Source: Tetragonia tetragonoides (lineage: Eukaryota; Streptophyta; Magnoliopsida; Caryophyllales; Aizoaceae). From it: 64,000 nt of DNA. Below, in pieces: positions 23,177 through 33,642 of this stretch. The position numbers and the translations under genes were made by a program. Every line of letters begins with the position of its first letter. Position 1 is the stretch's first letter. The notes below the pieces were generated by a model. That model had not been told where the DNA came from. It ran no database searches and saw nothing but the letters and a program-made list of their open reading frames with translations. The stretch is taken from positions 26,226,501-26,290,500 of the forward strand of contig CM076141.1 in NCBI GenBank assembly GCA_038025085.1, given 5' to 3'.

Positions 23177-25336
23177 TGTAATACCCCCGAATTCGCAACG
23201 ATTTCCTGGGAGCTACCGACGTCGCTATGCACGACACGACACCGCTGAACCGTCCCAAACCTGAGGGTAGCAACTGCAACATTTATCGGTAAGGAATAAA
23301 TGCTAAGCAGAAAGGAAAACTAGGTATCAAAGGAAGCATCTAAACAAACTAAACATTAATATCAAAGTTGTCTATCAAGTGAACTTAAGTGCATTAAAGT
23401 ATTATTACAACTTGGCCTTCAAGGGCACAAACCAAAAATCCCAATAATCCAAAATAACCAACAGTTCTAAAGAAACAGCCCACATTTAAACTCCAAGCTA
23501 TCCGTCCTCACTCAGCAACACCTGGACTTTGGTTTCCGTGACGGAAACAAGGTACAGAAAAAAAGAGAAGAAACAAAAGAAAAACAAAAATCGGATAAAC
23601 TGAATAAACGTCGTTCATACCCAACAAAAACACTTTCGCAAACCTTACCCGGGTTTTAGAAGAATCATTGAAATTCATTTGCATGCACAAGTAGTCATAC
23701 AATCAAGCACACGCATACTCAATATTCAATTACATGCAATTCTTGCTTTAGTGATCATTCGAACACAAATTGACGAACCATCTTGATTAGGCAAATAAGA
23801 GAGAGAATAGAACAGCGATTACCCATAGTGTTCATAGATAGATAAACACATGCCATAGACTTACTCTATTGTATACTCACACTACCTCTAACATAATAAT
23901 CGATATGGAGAGAATTAAACGATGAGGAATGATCCGTCCCGAACACACTACGAGGTGCCCATAACAAGTAACTTGGGAATCATGTATCCCAAGACGACAT
24001 CAATTCCATGAGTGTCGATTGCTCGACTACTCTAAGGATCCATTAGGAGTCTTATTCTCATTTACGATTCAATTCACATATTTGAATTGATTGACTTAGT
24101 GGTACAACGAGACCACGACTTACTACTTCATTTCATACTCATGATAACGAATAATAATAACGACGATAACAACATTAATGCATATTAAGAATAATCATGC
24201 TTCATATATGTCTAACGAAATTTTGGCAGCACTTCGGCAGTAAAACATGATATCCAAAAATCACACTTTCACAAATAAACCATCAAGATATATTAGGTGC
24301 TCATTAGCACTCAATAATAAGCCATTACGAATAGCACGTATATTATATCATAATAATAATAGAAATTCAACATCGCCATACATGCTCAATAATTAGCATA
24401 TGAACTAATTAATTAATGAAACTTCATAAACTTGTCATGATCAATATAATTCATATTTACAGCGAATAATATATTTCTAATTCTCATAATTAATGACGAT
24501 ATAATTTAATCATGCTTGGCATATTAAATTCACAACAATAGTCAATTAGCACATAACACATCAAAATAGTTTTGATGTGGCTTTGGAAAGAGGTAGGCAC
24601 AATCTCTTACCTACCAAATGCTCACTACACAGTAGGTAATCTTGCAAATCACAACCCGATCACGCTTGTCAGTTCGATCCTAATTAAAAGTAATTACCGA
24701 GACATAGTCAGTAAATACGAAAATCTAAAAACTAATAAAGTATTAATGTACTATTTTATTTAAATTCCTTGATTTATTTCAATCAAAATAGGCTTTTGAA
24801 AAATCTGGATTCGAACTCCAAACGAGTATAGAAAAAATAAAAATAATTATTGAAAAATACGGAAAATCCAAAATTAATTAAAACAAAATTGTTAAACGAA
24901 ACCCTAATCGGTTTTTCGAATCTAGGTAGTGATACACCAAGCATGGGGACCCACGACCTAGCCCATCACCAAGACCACCACCCACCAACCACCAACCACC
25001 AACCACCATGGTCGGCGGTGGCTCGCCGGAGCACCGGCGAAGAGAGAGAACAAGAGAGAGCGCGGGAGAGAGAGAGAAGAATTGCGAGAGAGATAGAGAG
25101 AAATAGAGCGACTGAGAGATAGAGGGCGACGTGGGAAGACCGAGCCACGTCGGCCACACGCCGGCGGCCTGGTGGCGTGGCGGTGGCGCGATAGTCGCGA
25201 ACCTGAAAAACAGGGGAGGGGGCGAAACAGAGCAGAAAAGAGAGGAGGAGAAAGAGAGAGAAAGATAGAGGGAGAAGGGGTGCTCACCGGCGGAGGAGGA
25301 GGCCGCTGGTTCACCTGGAGGCCGGCTACAGCAGGG

Positions 25337-25387
<51 letters not shown>

Positions 25388-25791
25388 ATGGAGTGAGAGA
25401 CAGAATAGAGGTTGAGGTTTTGGCTCAGTTTTTGTAAACTGATCAAATGGCCCATCTCATAGCTTATATAGGTGTCTAGTCAATGAAAGTCAAAACCTAC
25501 TAGACCTAGGATTAATTTTCTGATTTAATTTCTAATTAAAACGAATTAAATGCTAATTAAAACGAATTAAAACAATATGAATAAACCTTATTCATATATA
25601 CAAAACCATTTTAGTTAATATCCCCAATATGATAATTGTAAACCACGAAATTCCCATAATAATAATTAATATTATTATTACTTAATTTGAATAAATCGAA
25701 TCGTTATATAAATATACTATTTAAATCTCCGAAACTATTTAAATGAATTATAAATCGATATTAAAATTATGGAAAATATTGGGGTATCACA
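23177..25791 (-). repeat. 5' LTR of Tekay copy 1
   Basis: Matches 14034-16655 along its length. CCTATATAAG promoter box at 25463-25472. Purine-rich GA block 25030-25400, more extensive at 25335-25390 than in the left LTR. Confidence 0.88.
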
Positions 25792-26021
25792 GGTACCAAC
25801 GGTGACCAAATGCTCCTTCTTGAAAATGAGATCGCGGGGCTCCCAACGACTGGTAGGATGGAAATCACTACGAGTGAACTCATCCTTGACTAACTGCTGC
25901 TCACCCACCCGGTGACATTGTATATATCAGAAGTGAAGACCCGAGTAAAAACATTCGGGGCCTCCCTCACAACAATCTCTTGCTCCTTCCTTTCCCTAAC
26001 TCCTCTAAGTTTGGGAATCAT
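25792..26021 (-). pseudogene. PMD protein exon 1 (copy B), 5' part
   Basis: ATG at 26021 (MIPKLRGV...), then text parallel to copy A exon 1 (EAPNVFTRVFTS-like, HRVGEQQLVKDEFTRSDF-like) up to the Tekay insertion at 25791. The exon continues at 14033 for only about a dozen bases before the GTATGT donor. The insertion splits the exon. Confidence 0.65.
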
Positions 26022-26515
26022 GGATAAAGAGCAAAAATGGAGTTTTTGGAAATTTATTGACTGAAACTCACAAAACTCACAAATTCACATAATTTTGAGT
26101 TTTGACACTCAAAAACTCAAGAACAACTAACAAAATCAAGTTCTTTTAAGAATTTGAGCAAGAAAACCTCAAGATTTGGAGCTCGGGGCTTTGATGGAGG
26201 TTGAGAGCTTGAAAAAAATGGAGGAGAGAGAGTGAAGAAGGCACGAAATGGAAGAGGATCCATTTCGGCCTTCCCCTTCTTTTCCCCTTTTATTCCACCC
26301 GTGAAGACCTAGCAACCGGTCAAACCGTCTAGGTGGACGGTCAGACCACCACGCTCGCAGTTGAACTGCAAGCCACGCGACTGGGCCGCTAGTCAAAACG
26401 GCTTAACCGTTTGGAGGCACGGTTCAATTGCTCCATCAAGCGGCTTGACCGCTCCACCAAGCGGTTTAGCCGCTTGACGTGGCGGTTTGACCGCCTAACA
26501 CCCCCTCTGTTGAAA
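26022..26515 (-). promoter_or_regulatory. Putative PMD promoter (copy B) with palindrome cluster
   Basis: The sequence upstream of the ATG matches 3470-3965 in copy A. A TATA-like GAATAAAAG lies at about 26287-26296, and the AGCGG/CCGCT cluster fills 26310-26505 (AGCGGCTTGACCGCT, AGCGGTTTAGCCGCT, GGCGGTTTGACCGCC). Confidence 0.5.
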
Positions 26516-26724
26516 TATTCTTATTCAGGGCCATTGGTTCAAAGTCAGTGGGCCCCACATGAGGCCCATAGAAATTATTTGCGCCGCCAAAGTCCGTATG
26601 TGAAAGCAGGATTGTTTTAAACCAACAGGTTTGTACATTTATACTCGGCCTAGAGCATGGGCTCGCGTCTCACCAAAGGTCTGAGCAACACTTTATTACC
26701 CTTTGAAGTTATATTTACTATTTA

Positions 26725-27235
26725 TTCTATTTGTAATGAAATATTTTTATTGTGTAACCTACTACATAGCGTTCGCCTTCGACTGAAATTCGAAAGACAT
26801 TTATTGTGTAACCTACAGCATAGGGTCTTTCCTTTCGACTAAAAATCGAAGGATTTTTATCATTTATTATTTAACGAAATATTTTATTGTGTGACCTACA
26901 GCACAGGGTCTCCCTTCGACTCAGAATCAAAGGACATTTATTGTGTGACCTACAGCACCAGGGTCTCCCTTCGACTGAGAATCGAAGGACATTTATTGTA
27001 TGACCTACAGCACAGGGTCTCCCTTCGACTAAAAATCGAAAGATTTTTATCATATATTATTTATCTTATTTCTAATGAAGGAATTTTATTTGTGTGACCT
27101 ACAGCATAAGGTCTCTCCGTTCGACTGATAATCGAAGGATTTTTATTGTGTGACCTACAACATAGGGTTTCTCCGTTCGACTGATAATCGAAGGATTTTT
27201 ATTGTGTGACCTACAGCATAGGGTTGAACTCTCGG
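26725..27235 (+). repeat. 3'-UTR minisatellite of Tat family 1 (copy B), about 8 units
   Basis: Same repeat as 4200-4590 but with about eight cores (near 26748, 26802, 26885, 26938, 26993, 27085, 27142, 27198). Best units are 54-55 bases. Each contains CCTTCGACTGAGAATCGAAGG-like inverted arms. Copy number and spacer lengths differ from copy A. Confidence 0.82.
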
Positions 27236-27378
27236 TCAAATAAACCGGAAAGATTACTACTTTATCAGGAAATGATTGTTTATCTTCAACTGTTTGTCAC
27301 CTCACTCAGTTTACCTGTTTGATTCATGCAGGTATTGACACAGGAATACTTTGACCTTCGCTCTATTCGTGCTCGCCC

Positions 27379-27392
27379 AAAGTAGGGGCTTC
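27379..27392 (+). other. Polypurine tract (copy B)
   Basis: AAAGTAGGGGCTTC ends at the LTR start TGTAGACACC (27393), marking this as the 3' LTR of a plus-strand element. Confidence 0.75.
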
Positions 27393-28850
27393 TGTAGACA
27401 CCAAAAATTGTTTCTATGATAAGTCCCCATAAAAACCCGATGATGAAAGGATTGGATTTTGCTCGAACTTGGGTTGCGAGAATAATTGCTCTGATGATTA
27501 GCCCAGTTCATTTAAATTAACCAGTGGAAGCCTTTTCTACAGGTGATCCAAACCAGTTGGACTCAATTCATTTGGAGTCCAAAACTAAGAGTTAGACCTC
27601 TTTGAGCCGAAGGGCCCGAAAGGGAACCGAAACCCTTGAGTTAACATTTGGTCAAACAAGGGAACTTAGTCAATCCCCCGTGGACCCCCTCGGAAAAGCC
27701 TCCCTCGCTTAGAAAGCATGTCAGGCGCCTATGTAGGTAGACCGCTCCAGGTCCAAGCGGCCGTGCTTGAGTTTAAGCGTTGGCCGCTAGGCCAAGCGGC
27801 TTGACCTCTTGCCGAGTGGCTGAGCCGCTTGCCAAGTGGTTCAACCGGTTGTCCTAGCGGTTCAACCGCTTGGCCTAGCTGCATGGCTGCCTGGACCTTT
27901 TCTCGCGGACGGTAAATTCGAGGCCCATTCGACTTCTGTGGCAAAACTTGGCAGCTCACCCTCTTCTATATAAACAAACCTTAGGGTTCAGTTGAAGCGG
28001 TTGGTAGTTAGAGACCCCTAGGTTGGACATTCTCTCTGAAAAGGTTGGCAGTTTCTCTCTCATAAAAAAACCCTAAATTTCTTATTCTACTCCTTCTTTA
28101 GGCTAGCCTAGCACCACAAAATAAACCTTCATACTTCATCAAGAGCAAGAGTTCAAGCATTAAACCCAATAAGTTCATTGTGAGCATCCAGGTAATCAAA
28201 CCTTATGGTTTTCAATAAATTATATATTTGCTTGTTATTTACTATCGAATTTGGTTTTGTGATATATACATGCATGGCGCGTTTTGAGCAAAAGGGCTTG
28301 TATTGAACCCCGTGAATGAATGAATGGATGAATGTTTATTTTATTGCACTTTAAATTATAAATTAGGCTTTGTTGTGGATTGTTGGGATAAATTATCTTG
28401 TTTATCTTCTAATTTGCAGGTTTAGCATATTTATCGTTTTCTAGCAATAAAAAAATGTAACTTGATAAATTGTTAAAACTGGTCACATTAGTAATGTTTG
28501 TTCAACCCATTAGCTAAAACTACAAATTTGGACAAATGGAACCTTATTTGGAATCGTAGCATTAATAATCGCATTGAATTGATTAGTAAAGGTCGTTGTT
28601 GTCAACGGGAGTTGGTTGCCTAACACCTTCCTAGCTTGTACTCGAACTCATTTATGCAGTCAGTTTTCCCAATAGGGATTGGGGTGCACCGGGATTGAGT
28701 TGACGTCTTTTTAGACCATCGATTTGATTCCAAGGTTTCCAAATTTTCTTAAATTTGGTGGCGACTTCCGACAATCTTAATCATGTCCTTAGTACAAAAG
28801 GAAAATCTTCATGTACATTCACACTCAGGAGATTCACGAAACCAATGACA
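27393..28850 (+). repeat. 3' LTR of Tat family 1 (copy B), 3' end missing
   Basis: TGTAGACACC start; palindrome cluster 27715-27900 (AGCGGTTCAACCGCT at 27856-27870); TATATAAA box at 27967-27974. It follows the LTR at 42659-44182 to about TTCACGAAACC (28845) and then stops, lacking roughly the last 80 bases. The next sequence belongs to PMD copy D. Confidence 0.8.
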
Positions 28851-28862
28851 CTCTCCCGGTCT

Positions 28863-30042
28863 ATCCCGTATGTTCTATCTGCGTGGCTTGAGCGTGCGGG
28901 ACTTGGGAGTCGTGATCCGTGGCAGGGCGGCCACAGAATTTCTCATGCCAGAGGTTGCTGGCTAAGACCGCACGACCGTATACCTGGCCTACTGCTTGGA
29001 CCGTTTGATGCCGGACATTTCTTCTGAGGTAGGAAACTTATCTGCTCTTTTTAGCTATATGTGTGATATACTGACTTCTTGTGTCTCGCAAGCGGATTGT
29101 CTAGCTCCTCAGGGCCCTAGGAGATTTCATTCTAGAGCTCCTCGGGATCAGCCCCCAAGCGTGACCTTGCCGACTAATGAGGTGAGGTACATTGGGGAGA
29201 GTAGGGGACGCATAGTGGAGGAGTTCCCCCTTCACATGGCTGATGAAGAGGCTGTGGAGCGCTTGCCTTTGCCTAACTGTTGTACTGGGGTAAGCTCCTT
29301 TTTATCCCTTCTTGTGTTTGTGTTTGCTTTTGAGTACTGACTCTATCTTGTGGCTCTCTCTTTTGTAGTTGAACCGGGAGTAGGCCTCTCAGATCTTCAA
29401 GCTCATTCACCTGTTGAAGAAGGGGTATGTTCGAGTGATGGGCAAGGGGAAGAGTTCTCGGTCCAAGACTGTTGATGTGAGTAGACTCTCTTCTTTTTGT
29501 TTAGCTAAGTGAGGTGCTTAACTTAACATTTTAACTCTTATTATCTGCAGATGTCCCAGTCTTCAACTTCGGTGGGACCTCACCACTCTTCTGCTGCAAG
29601 GGCCTCTTCGGCGAGAAGGTCGTCTGTTGCTCGTTCACCTCCCGTAGTTGTGACCAGGCCTCCTGTTGATGAGGCGCCCGACCCTTCTGTACCATACATT
29701 CCTGAGATGCTCTCTCCCGTGGGTTTCCAGCCTTCTCTTGATAGTAGGCCTGTTGTTATGCCCTCGAGTGGAGGTTGGGCGAATGCCCCTGGATGGCAAA
29801 TGCCTTATGCTAGGCCTTCGCATCAGGATGTGGCTATGGATTTTTCCAGTCAGGCCACAGAGAATTTCTTTGCTGCGGGGCTTTCGGCAGGTACCCTTAT
29901 GCGCGCACCGGCATATGATGGGCGGGATATGAGGCCTGATAACAGTAGGCCCATTTATAGCTCTTCTCTCCATTACTCGACTGGGAACTATGGTAAGGGG
30001 TCGTCCATTGATGATGAGGCTGTTAGCAACGATTCTGATTGA
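28863..30042 (+). pseudogene. PMD protein, last four exons (copy D), 5'-truncated
   Basis: Aligns with exons 4-7 of copy C. Exon 4 remnant 28863 to about 29030; exon 5 about 29090-29290 (PPSVTLPTNEVRYIGES, GRIVEEFPLHMADEEAVERL, then GTAAG); exon 6 about 29369-29475 (IFKLIHLLKKGYVRVMGKG, with a TAG in place of a CAA codon). Exon 7, 29551-30042, is open: MSQSSTSVGPHHSSAARASS, a Ser/Pro-rich tail ending AVSNDSD. Exon 4 has several frame changes. The 5' exons are lost at the junction with the LTR near 28850. Confidence 0.72.
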
Positions 30043-30623
30043 ACAGTGTTTGACCTCCTTGTAGACATTGATCTTGAGATTTCGAACTCCTGTTTTTATG
30101 CATTTTTTATGATATGTATGATATGATGACTCGATTATGCCCGTCTGATCTAAGTATGCAATGTGTTATGCGGTAGGACGAAGCCATAATTTAGGGAATA
30201 AAATAAATAAAAAGGTAAAAATTGCAAGAAAAAAGCAAAAAATTACACATATTATACCCCCTAAAAACATGGAAAATAATAAAACAAAAAAAAAAAAGAA
30301 AATTGAAAAAGATAAAACTAAGAGAGTCTCGGGCATTGAATTTAGCGCGGGTATCAAAACTGGGCTTTAATCGGGAAGACTGGAGCAGTGGAGCGAGCTG
30401 GAGCGACAGGAAAATTCGGAACGGGCAAGGGTCTGGGTCGCGAGCGGCGCTGGGCTGCAGTCTTAGGCCGCTAGAGCTGTTGACAGCTCTGGTTTCGGCT
30501 TTTTTTTGTGGATTTCTGACCTCTTTAGCCCGCGCTTTTGCTTATAAATAGGATTTACGGGACACTTTGATATTGTATCACTTTTCAGACCTTAGCTTTC
30601 TCAAATTTTCCCAAACTTCTATC
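30043..30623 (+). promoter_or_regulatory. Spacer and promoter of the DUF7745-like gene (copy D)
   Basis: 30043-30380 is an A-rich spacer with nothing else visible. 30430-30500 holds family-2 half-sites (GAGCGGCGCTGGGCTGCAG, GGCCGCTAGAGCTG). TATAAATA is at 30543-30550, about 75 bases before the ATG at 30624. Copy C has the same arrangement at 51340-51540. Confidence 0.6.
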
Positions 30624-31864
30624 ATGGTGAAATCCTTTGAAAACCTGTTCGATGCTTGGTGTAAAAATCTATCCGTAGAAGATAAACTTGAACTAGGTCC
30701 GTTCCACGTCTCTACCTTGCTGACTTTGAGACCAACCAAAATAGTGTGGCACCTTCTTAGATCTGCTTTGAATTATTGGGACCCCGACCTGCATGTTTTC
30801 CACTTTGGTAACTCTGAATTATGCCCTTTAGTTGAAGAATTTGCTGCGATCACTGACATGCCCGATGCTCTTCCCCCAGCTGTGCCTTATTTCAGAGATG
30901 GTTTCAGGGATATGTACAGGAAATCCTTGGGTTGTCATCTGTAGAAGCCAAAACCATGGTGCTTGGTGTCGATGTGGACTTGGTTCAACTTTGCGAAAAG
31001 TTCGCTATTTCTTCTGAGAAGGATGCAATATTCAGGCGTTGTCGTCGACAGGCTTTTGTACTTTGCCTATTAAACCGCCTACTGCTCGTTAATGCAGAAT
31101 CTCCTAACTTGGGTAGAGCATCGTTGCTGCGAGTGGTCTATCAAATGGTTGAAGGGCATTCTCCTTTGCATCTAGTTGTAGGAGAGACTATCATTGGGGT
31201 TGACATGTTGAAAATATCTCCTCAAGAAGCTTTTTTCGGCAGCCCCCTGCTGCTTCAAATTTGGTTATGTGAGCATCTGAGGCTAATAGAGTCGCCAGAT
31301 AATTTGATGGCTCGTGTTCCTCGGACTTGGTCAAAGAAAACCTATACCGCTGCTAGCTTCTTAGTTAGGAAAAGGATATATTCTGAAAAGTCCCTTGCTG
31401 AATGGGATGCCTTCTTCCATGCGGGACCTGTCATCCGTTGGCATGTGCCCTGGTGGAGCTTGACCTCCTTGGTGGCTTGTGATACCTTTGTTCCTTTCAC
31501 CACATATAGGACTACCTTCTTCTTTCCCTCTAGGGTCATGAGGCAATATGGTTTGAAGCAGGTGATCCCTCGTCAGGAGACTACGAGACCAAATATCGTA
31601 GCCTTGACCACTGAATTTGCTGCGAAGTAGGGAAAGTATTCGTGTGGCCGGCACCGCTGGACTGTCCCTCGAGTGATTATGCCAACTCAAGTTTCTGAGA
31701 CCTATCTGAACTGGCTTTTCTGCAGTGATGGAGAAGCGAGACGAGCCCTTCGTCATGAGGAGTGGGACCAGCTAAAGCCTAAGTATGACTCGAAAACAGG
31801 AAGCAAGAAAAGAAAGGAAGGGCCTCAAATGGGAGGCTATCACGTACTGAAAAGAAGAGGCTAG
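30624..31864 (+). pseudogene. DUF7745-like protein, antisense to the Tat element (copy D), two defects
   Basis: ATG 30624 (MVKSFENLFDAWCKNLSVED). Domain landmarks: LNYWDPDLHVFHFGNSELCP, LVEEFAAIT, PPAVPYF, RRCRRQAFVLCLLNRLL, HSPLHLVVGETIIGVD, SGSPLLLQ-like block, WHVPWWSLTSL, RVMRQYGLKQVIP. A one-base loss near 30930 shifts the frame, and a TAG at 31628 ends it early. Reading resumes through RHRWTVPRVIMPTQVSETYL to a Lys/Arg-rich end (TGSKKRKEGPQMG) at 31864. Unlike the 6196-7779 gene, there is no intron at the LLLQ-IW position: exon text is continuous there. Not functional as it stands. Confidence 0.78.
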
Positions 31865-32271
31865 CCCCCAGCTCAAGGAAGCGATCACAGGTCGTCCTCA
31901 AGCTAAGGTCTTTCAAAGAAGAACTCTTCAACGAAGCCTTCTAAAGGGAAGACGCATTAAAGCAATTTTCTAGGAAAGCAAGTCTAGTTTTGAAAAATAA
32001 TAGTAAGAATTTGTTTAGCTTAAACCCTCATAGTTGCATTATTATTTTTTTTTGTAACCTTAGGAAGTTTAATTCTTGCAATGTAAACTTATTCGTTCAG
32101 TTTGAATAAAGATTATCCTTTTTTTGAATGAGTTGAATGGAATTTTGGATTGATTTTGGTCGGGCCCCTTAAAAGGGTTACCTACGTATCCAGTGTGGAA
32201 TCAGGCCAGCGTAGTTCGTTCAAGTTGCGTACGTCTCTTTTTTTTAAAATTTTCGGAATTTTTTTTTTTTT
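31865..32271. other. Convergent 3' ends of DUF7745-like gene (+) and pol (-)
   Basis: No gene. The plus-strand unit has AATAAA at 32105-32110. The minus-strand pol stops at 32272, just after a T-rich run. A block at about 32150-32225 is shared with 5895-5965 of copy B. Confidence 0.6.
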
Positions 32272-33640
32272 TTAGACGTAGCACTTCTTCAGTTGGTCCA
32301 TATTGGGGAGCTGGCTAAACTCGATGTCGTCAATATCCATGAGTCTGACTGCGCCTCCTGATAGGATGTCCTTTATTATGAACGGGTCGGACCAATTTGC
32401 TCTAAATTTGCCTCTGGGGTCGGTAACTAGGGCATGTAGTTCTTTCCACACTAAATCCCCTTCCTTTAAATTCCGAGGTCGAACCTCTTTGTTGAATGCC
32501 CTTGCCATGTGTTGTTGGTACATGTGGGAATGGTACAAGGCCCGTAGGCGTCTTTCATCCGTGAACATGAGCTCTTCATAGCGGGCTTGTAGCCATTGGG
32601 TTTCAGGAATTTCACCCTCTAAGGTTATGCGCATGGAGGGTAGTTGGACTTCTATGGGTAGAACTGCTTCCATTCCATAGACTAGGGAATAAGGTGTTGC
32701 TCCCGTGGAGGATCTTATGGATGTCCTATACCCCCAAAGGGCAAATGGAAGTTTGATGGGCCAATCTTTGTAGTTTTCTGTCATCTTCTCAATGATAGTC
32801 TTGAGGTTCTTGTTGGCGGCTTCTACTGCGCCATTGGTTTGGGGACAGTAAGGGGATGATTTGTGGTGCTGGATTTTGTTGTTTATGAGGAGGGTGGCTG
32901 TTTCGGCTTTGAAATGGGAACCATAGTCACTGATGATTTCATGCGGAACACCGTATCGGCAAATGATGTTGTTCCTTATGAATTTGGACACTTTTTTGGA
33001 GGTAAGGACAGCATAGGATTGGGCTTCGACCCATTTGGTAAAATAGTCTATGGCTACCAGGATGTATTTATTTCCTCCCGAGCCCTTTGGGGTGATCTTA
33101 CCAATGATATCTATTCCCCGTGCGGAAAACGGCCAAGGGGATGTGAAGTTGTGGAGCATCGAGGGTGGCATATGCTGCAGGTTAGCATATATCTGACATT
33201 TCTTGCACTTCTTGACATAGTCATAGCAATCCCTTTCCATAGTAGTACAGTAGTATCCCAATCATAGGACTTTTCTAGAGAGCATTCGACCGTTCATGTG
33301 TGGTCCGCACACACCATTGTGTACCTCGTCCATAATTTTTGCGGCTTTTTCGGAGTTCACGCATCTGAGGTTGACCCCGTTGTGGGACGTTTTATAAAGA
33401 ACCCCCTTGTATTCTATGTATTGCGCCGTTAAGAGACGGATGATCCGTTGAGCTGTTGGGGATGCGTCCTGAGGGTATATGCCTTTGGTGATGTAGTTGA
33501 AGACGTCGTGGTACTAAGGATCCTCTTCGATCGGAGCCAAAGTCATTTCTGTGTCAAGATTGTTGCAAAAGGCTGGCTCGCTTCTTCTTTGTATACAAAC
33601 GGGCATCATGCTAACAGGATCAGGTATGATAATCAAGGAT
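32272..33640 (-). pseudogene. Tat integrase (copy D); catalytic part open, N-terminal part interrupted
   Basis: 32272-33261 is a 329-codon open frame: KKCKKCQIYANLQHMPPS (zinc finger C-x2-C), GIDIIGKITPKGSGG with the first Asp, YFTKWVEAQSY, EIISDYGSHFKAE with the second Asp (usually SDNG), and NGAVEAANKNLKTII with the Glu. The D-D-35-E set is present. The C-terminal part (RPRNLKEGDLVWKE, GKFRANWSDPFIIKDILSGG) ends with LPNMDQLKKCYV and a stop; there is no chromodomain, as expected for Tat. The frame is cut off from the His half of the zinc finger (VHNGVCGPHMNGRML, near 33290) by a stop. Confidence 0.85.
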
Positions 33641-33642
33641 GC

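Larger units (their letters stand above)
14034..25791 (-). mobile_element. Tekay-like chromovirus (Ty3/gypsy), full length but decayed (copy 1)
   Basis: Complete LTR retrotransposon of 11.8 kb on the minus strand: 5' LTR 23177-25791, PBS, extra ORF, gag, pol with C-terminal chromodomain, PPT, 3' LTR 14034-16655. Insertion is in exon 1 of the PMD gene (copy B). The flanks GGTAA and GGTAC look like a five-base duplication with one change; uninterrupted copy A reads GGTACC there. Placement in Tekay rests on the chromodomain, the tRNA-Met type PBS and the TTTCGGGACGAAACT block next to the PPT. By eye the two LTRs differ at about 8% over their first 200 bases, so this is older than copy 2. Confidence 0.88.
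5685..28850 (+). mobile_element. Tat-lineage retrotransposon, 5'-truncated (family 1, copy B), with nested LINE and Tekay insertions
   Basis: Plus-strand element missing LTR, gag and pol on its left. What remains is the region downstream of integrase: an antisense DUF7745-like gene (6196-7779, promoter at 10427-10715), an antisense PMD pseudogene (11110-26021), a minisatellite 3' UTR, a polypurine tract and a 3' LTR (27393 to about 28850). A LINE (7784-10410) and a Tekay-like element (14034-25791) are inserted in it. Without the two insertions and their target duplications it would be about 8.8 kb. It is the closest relative of copy A. Confidence 0.75.

Noticed and set aside
28755..29027. 90-codon plus-strand frame as a gene
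   Set aside because: It runs from LTR into a PMD exon across the junction and is a chimera of two decayed sequences in a shifted frame.
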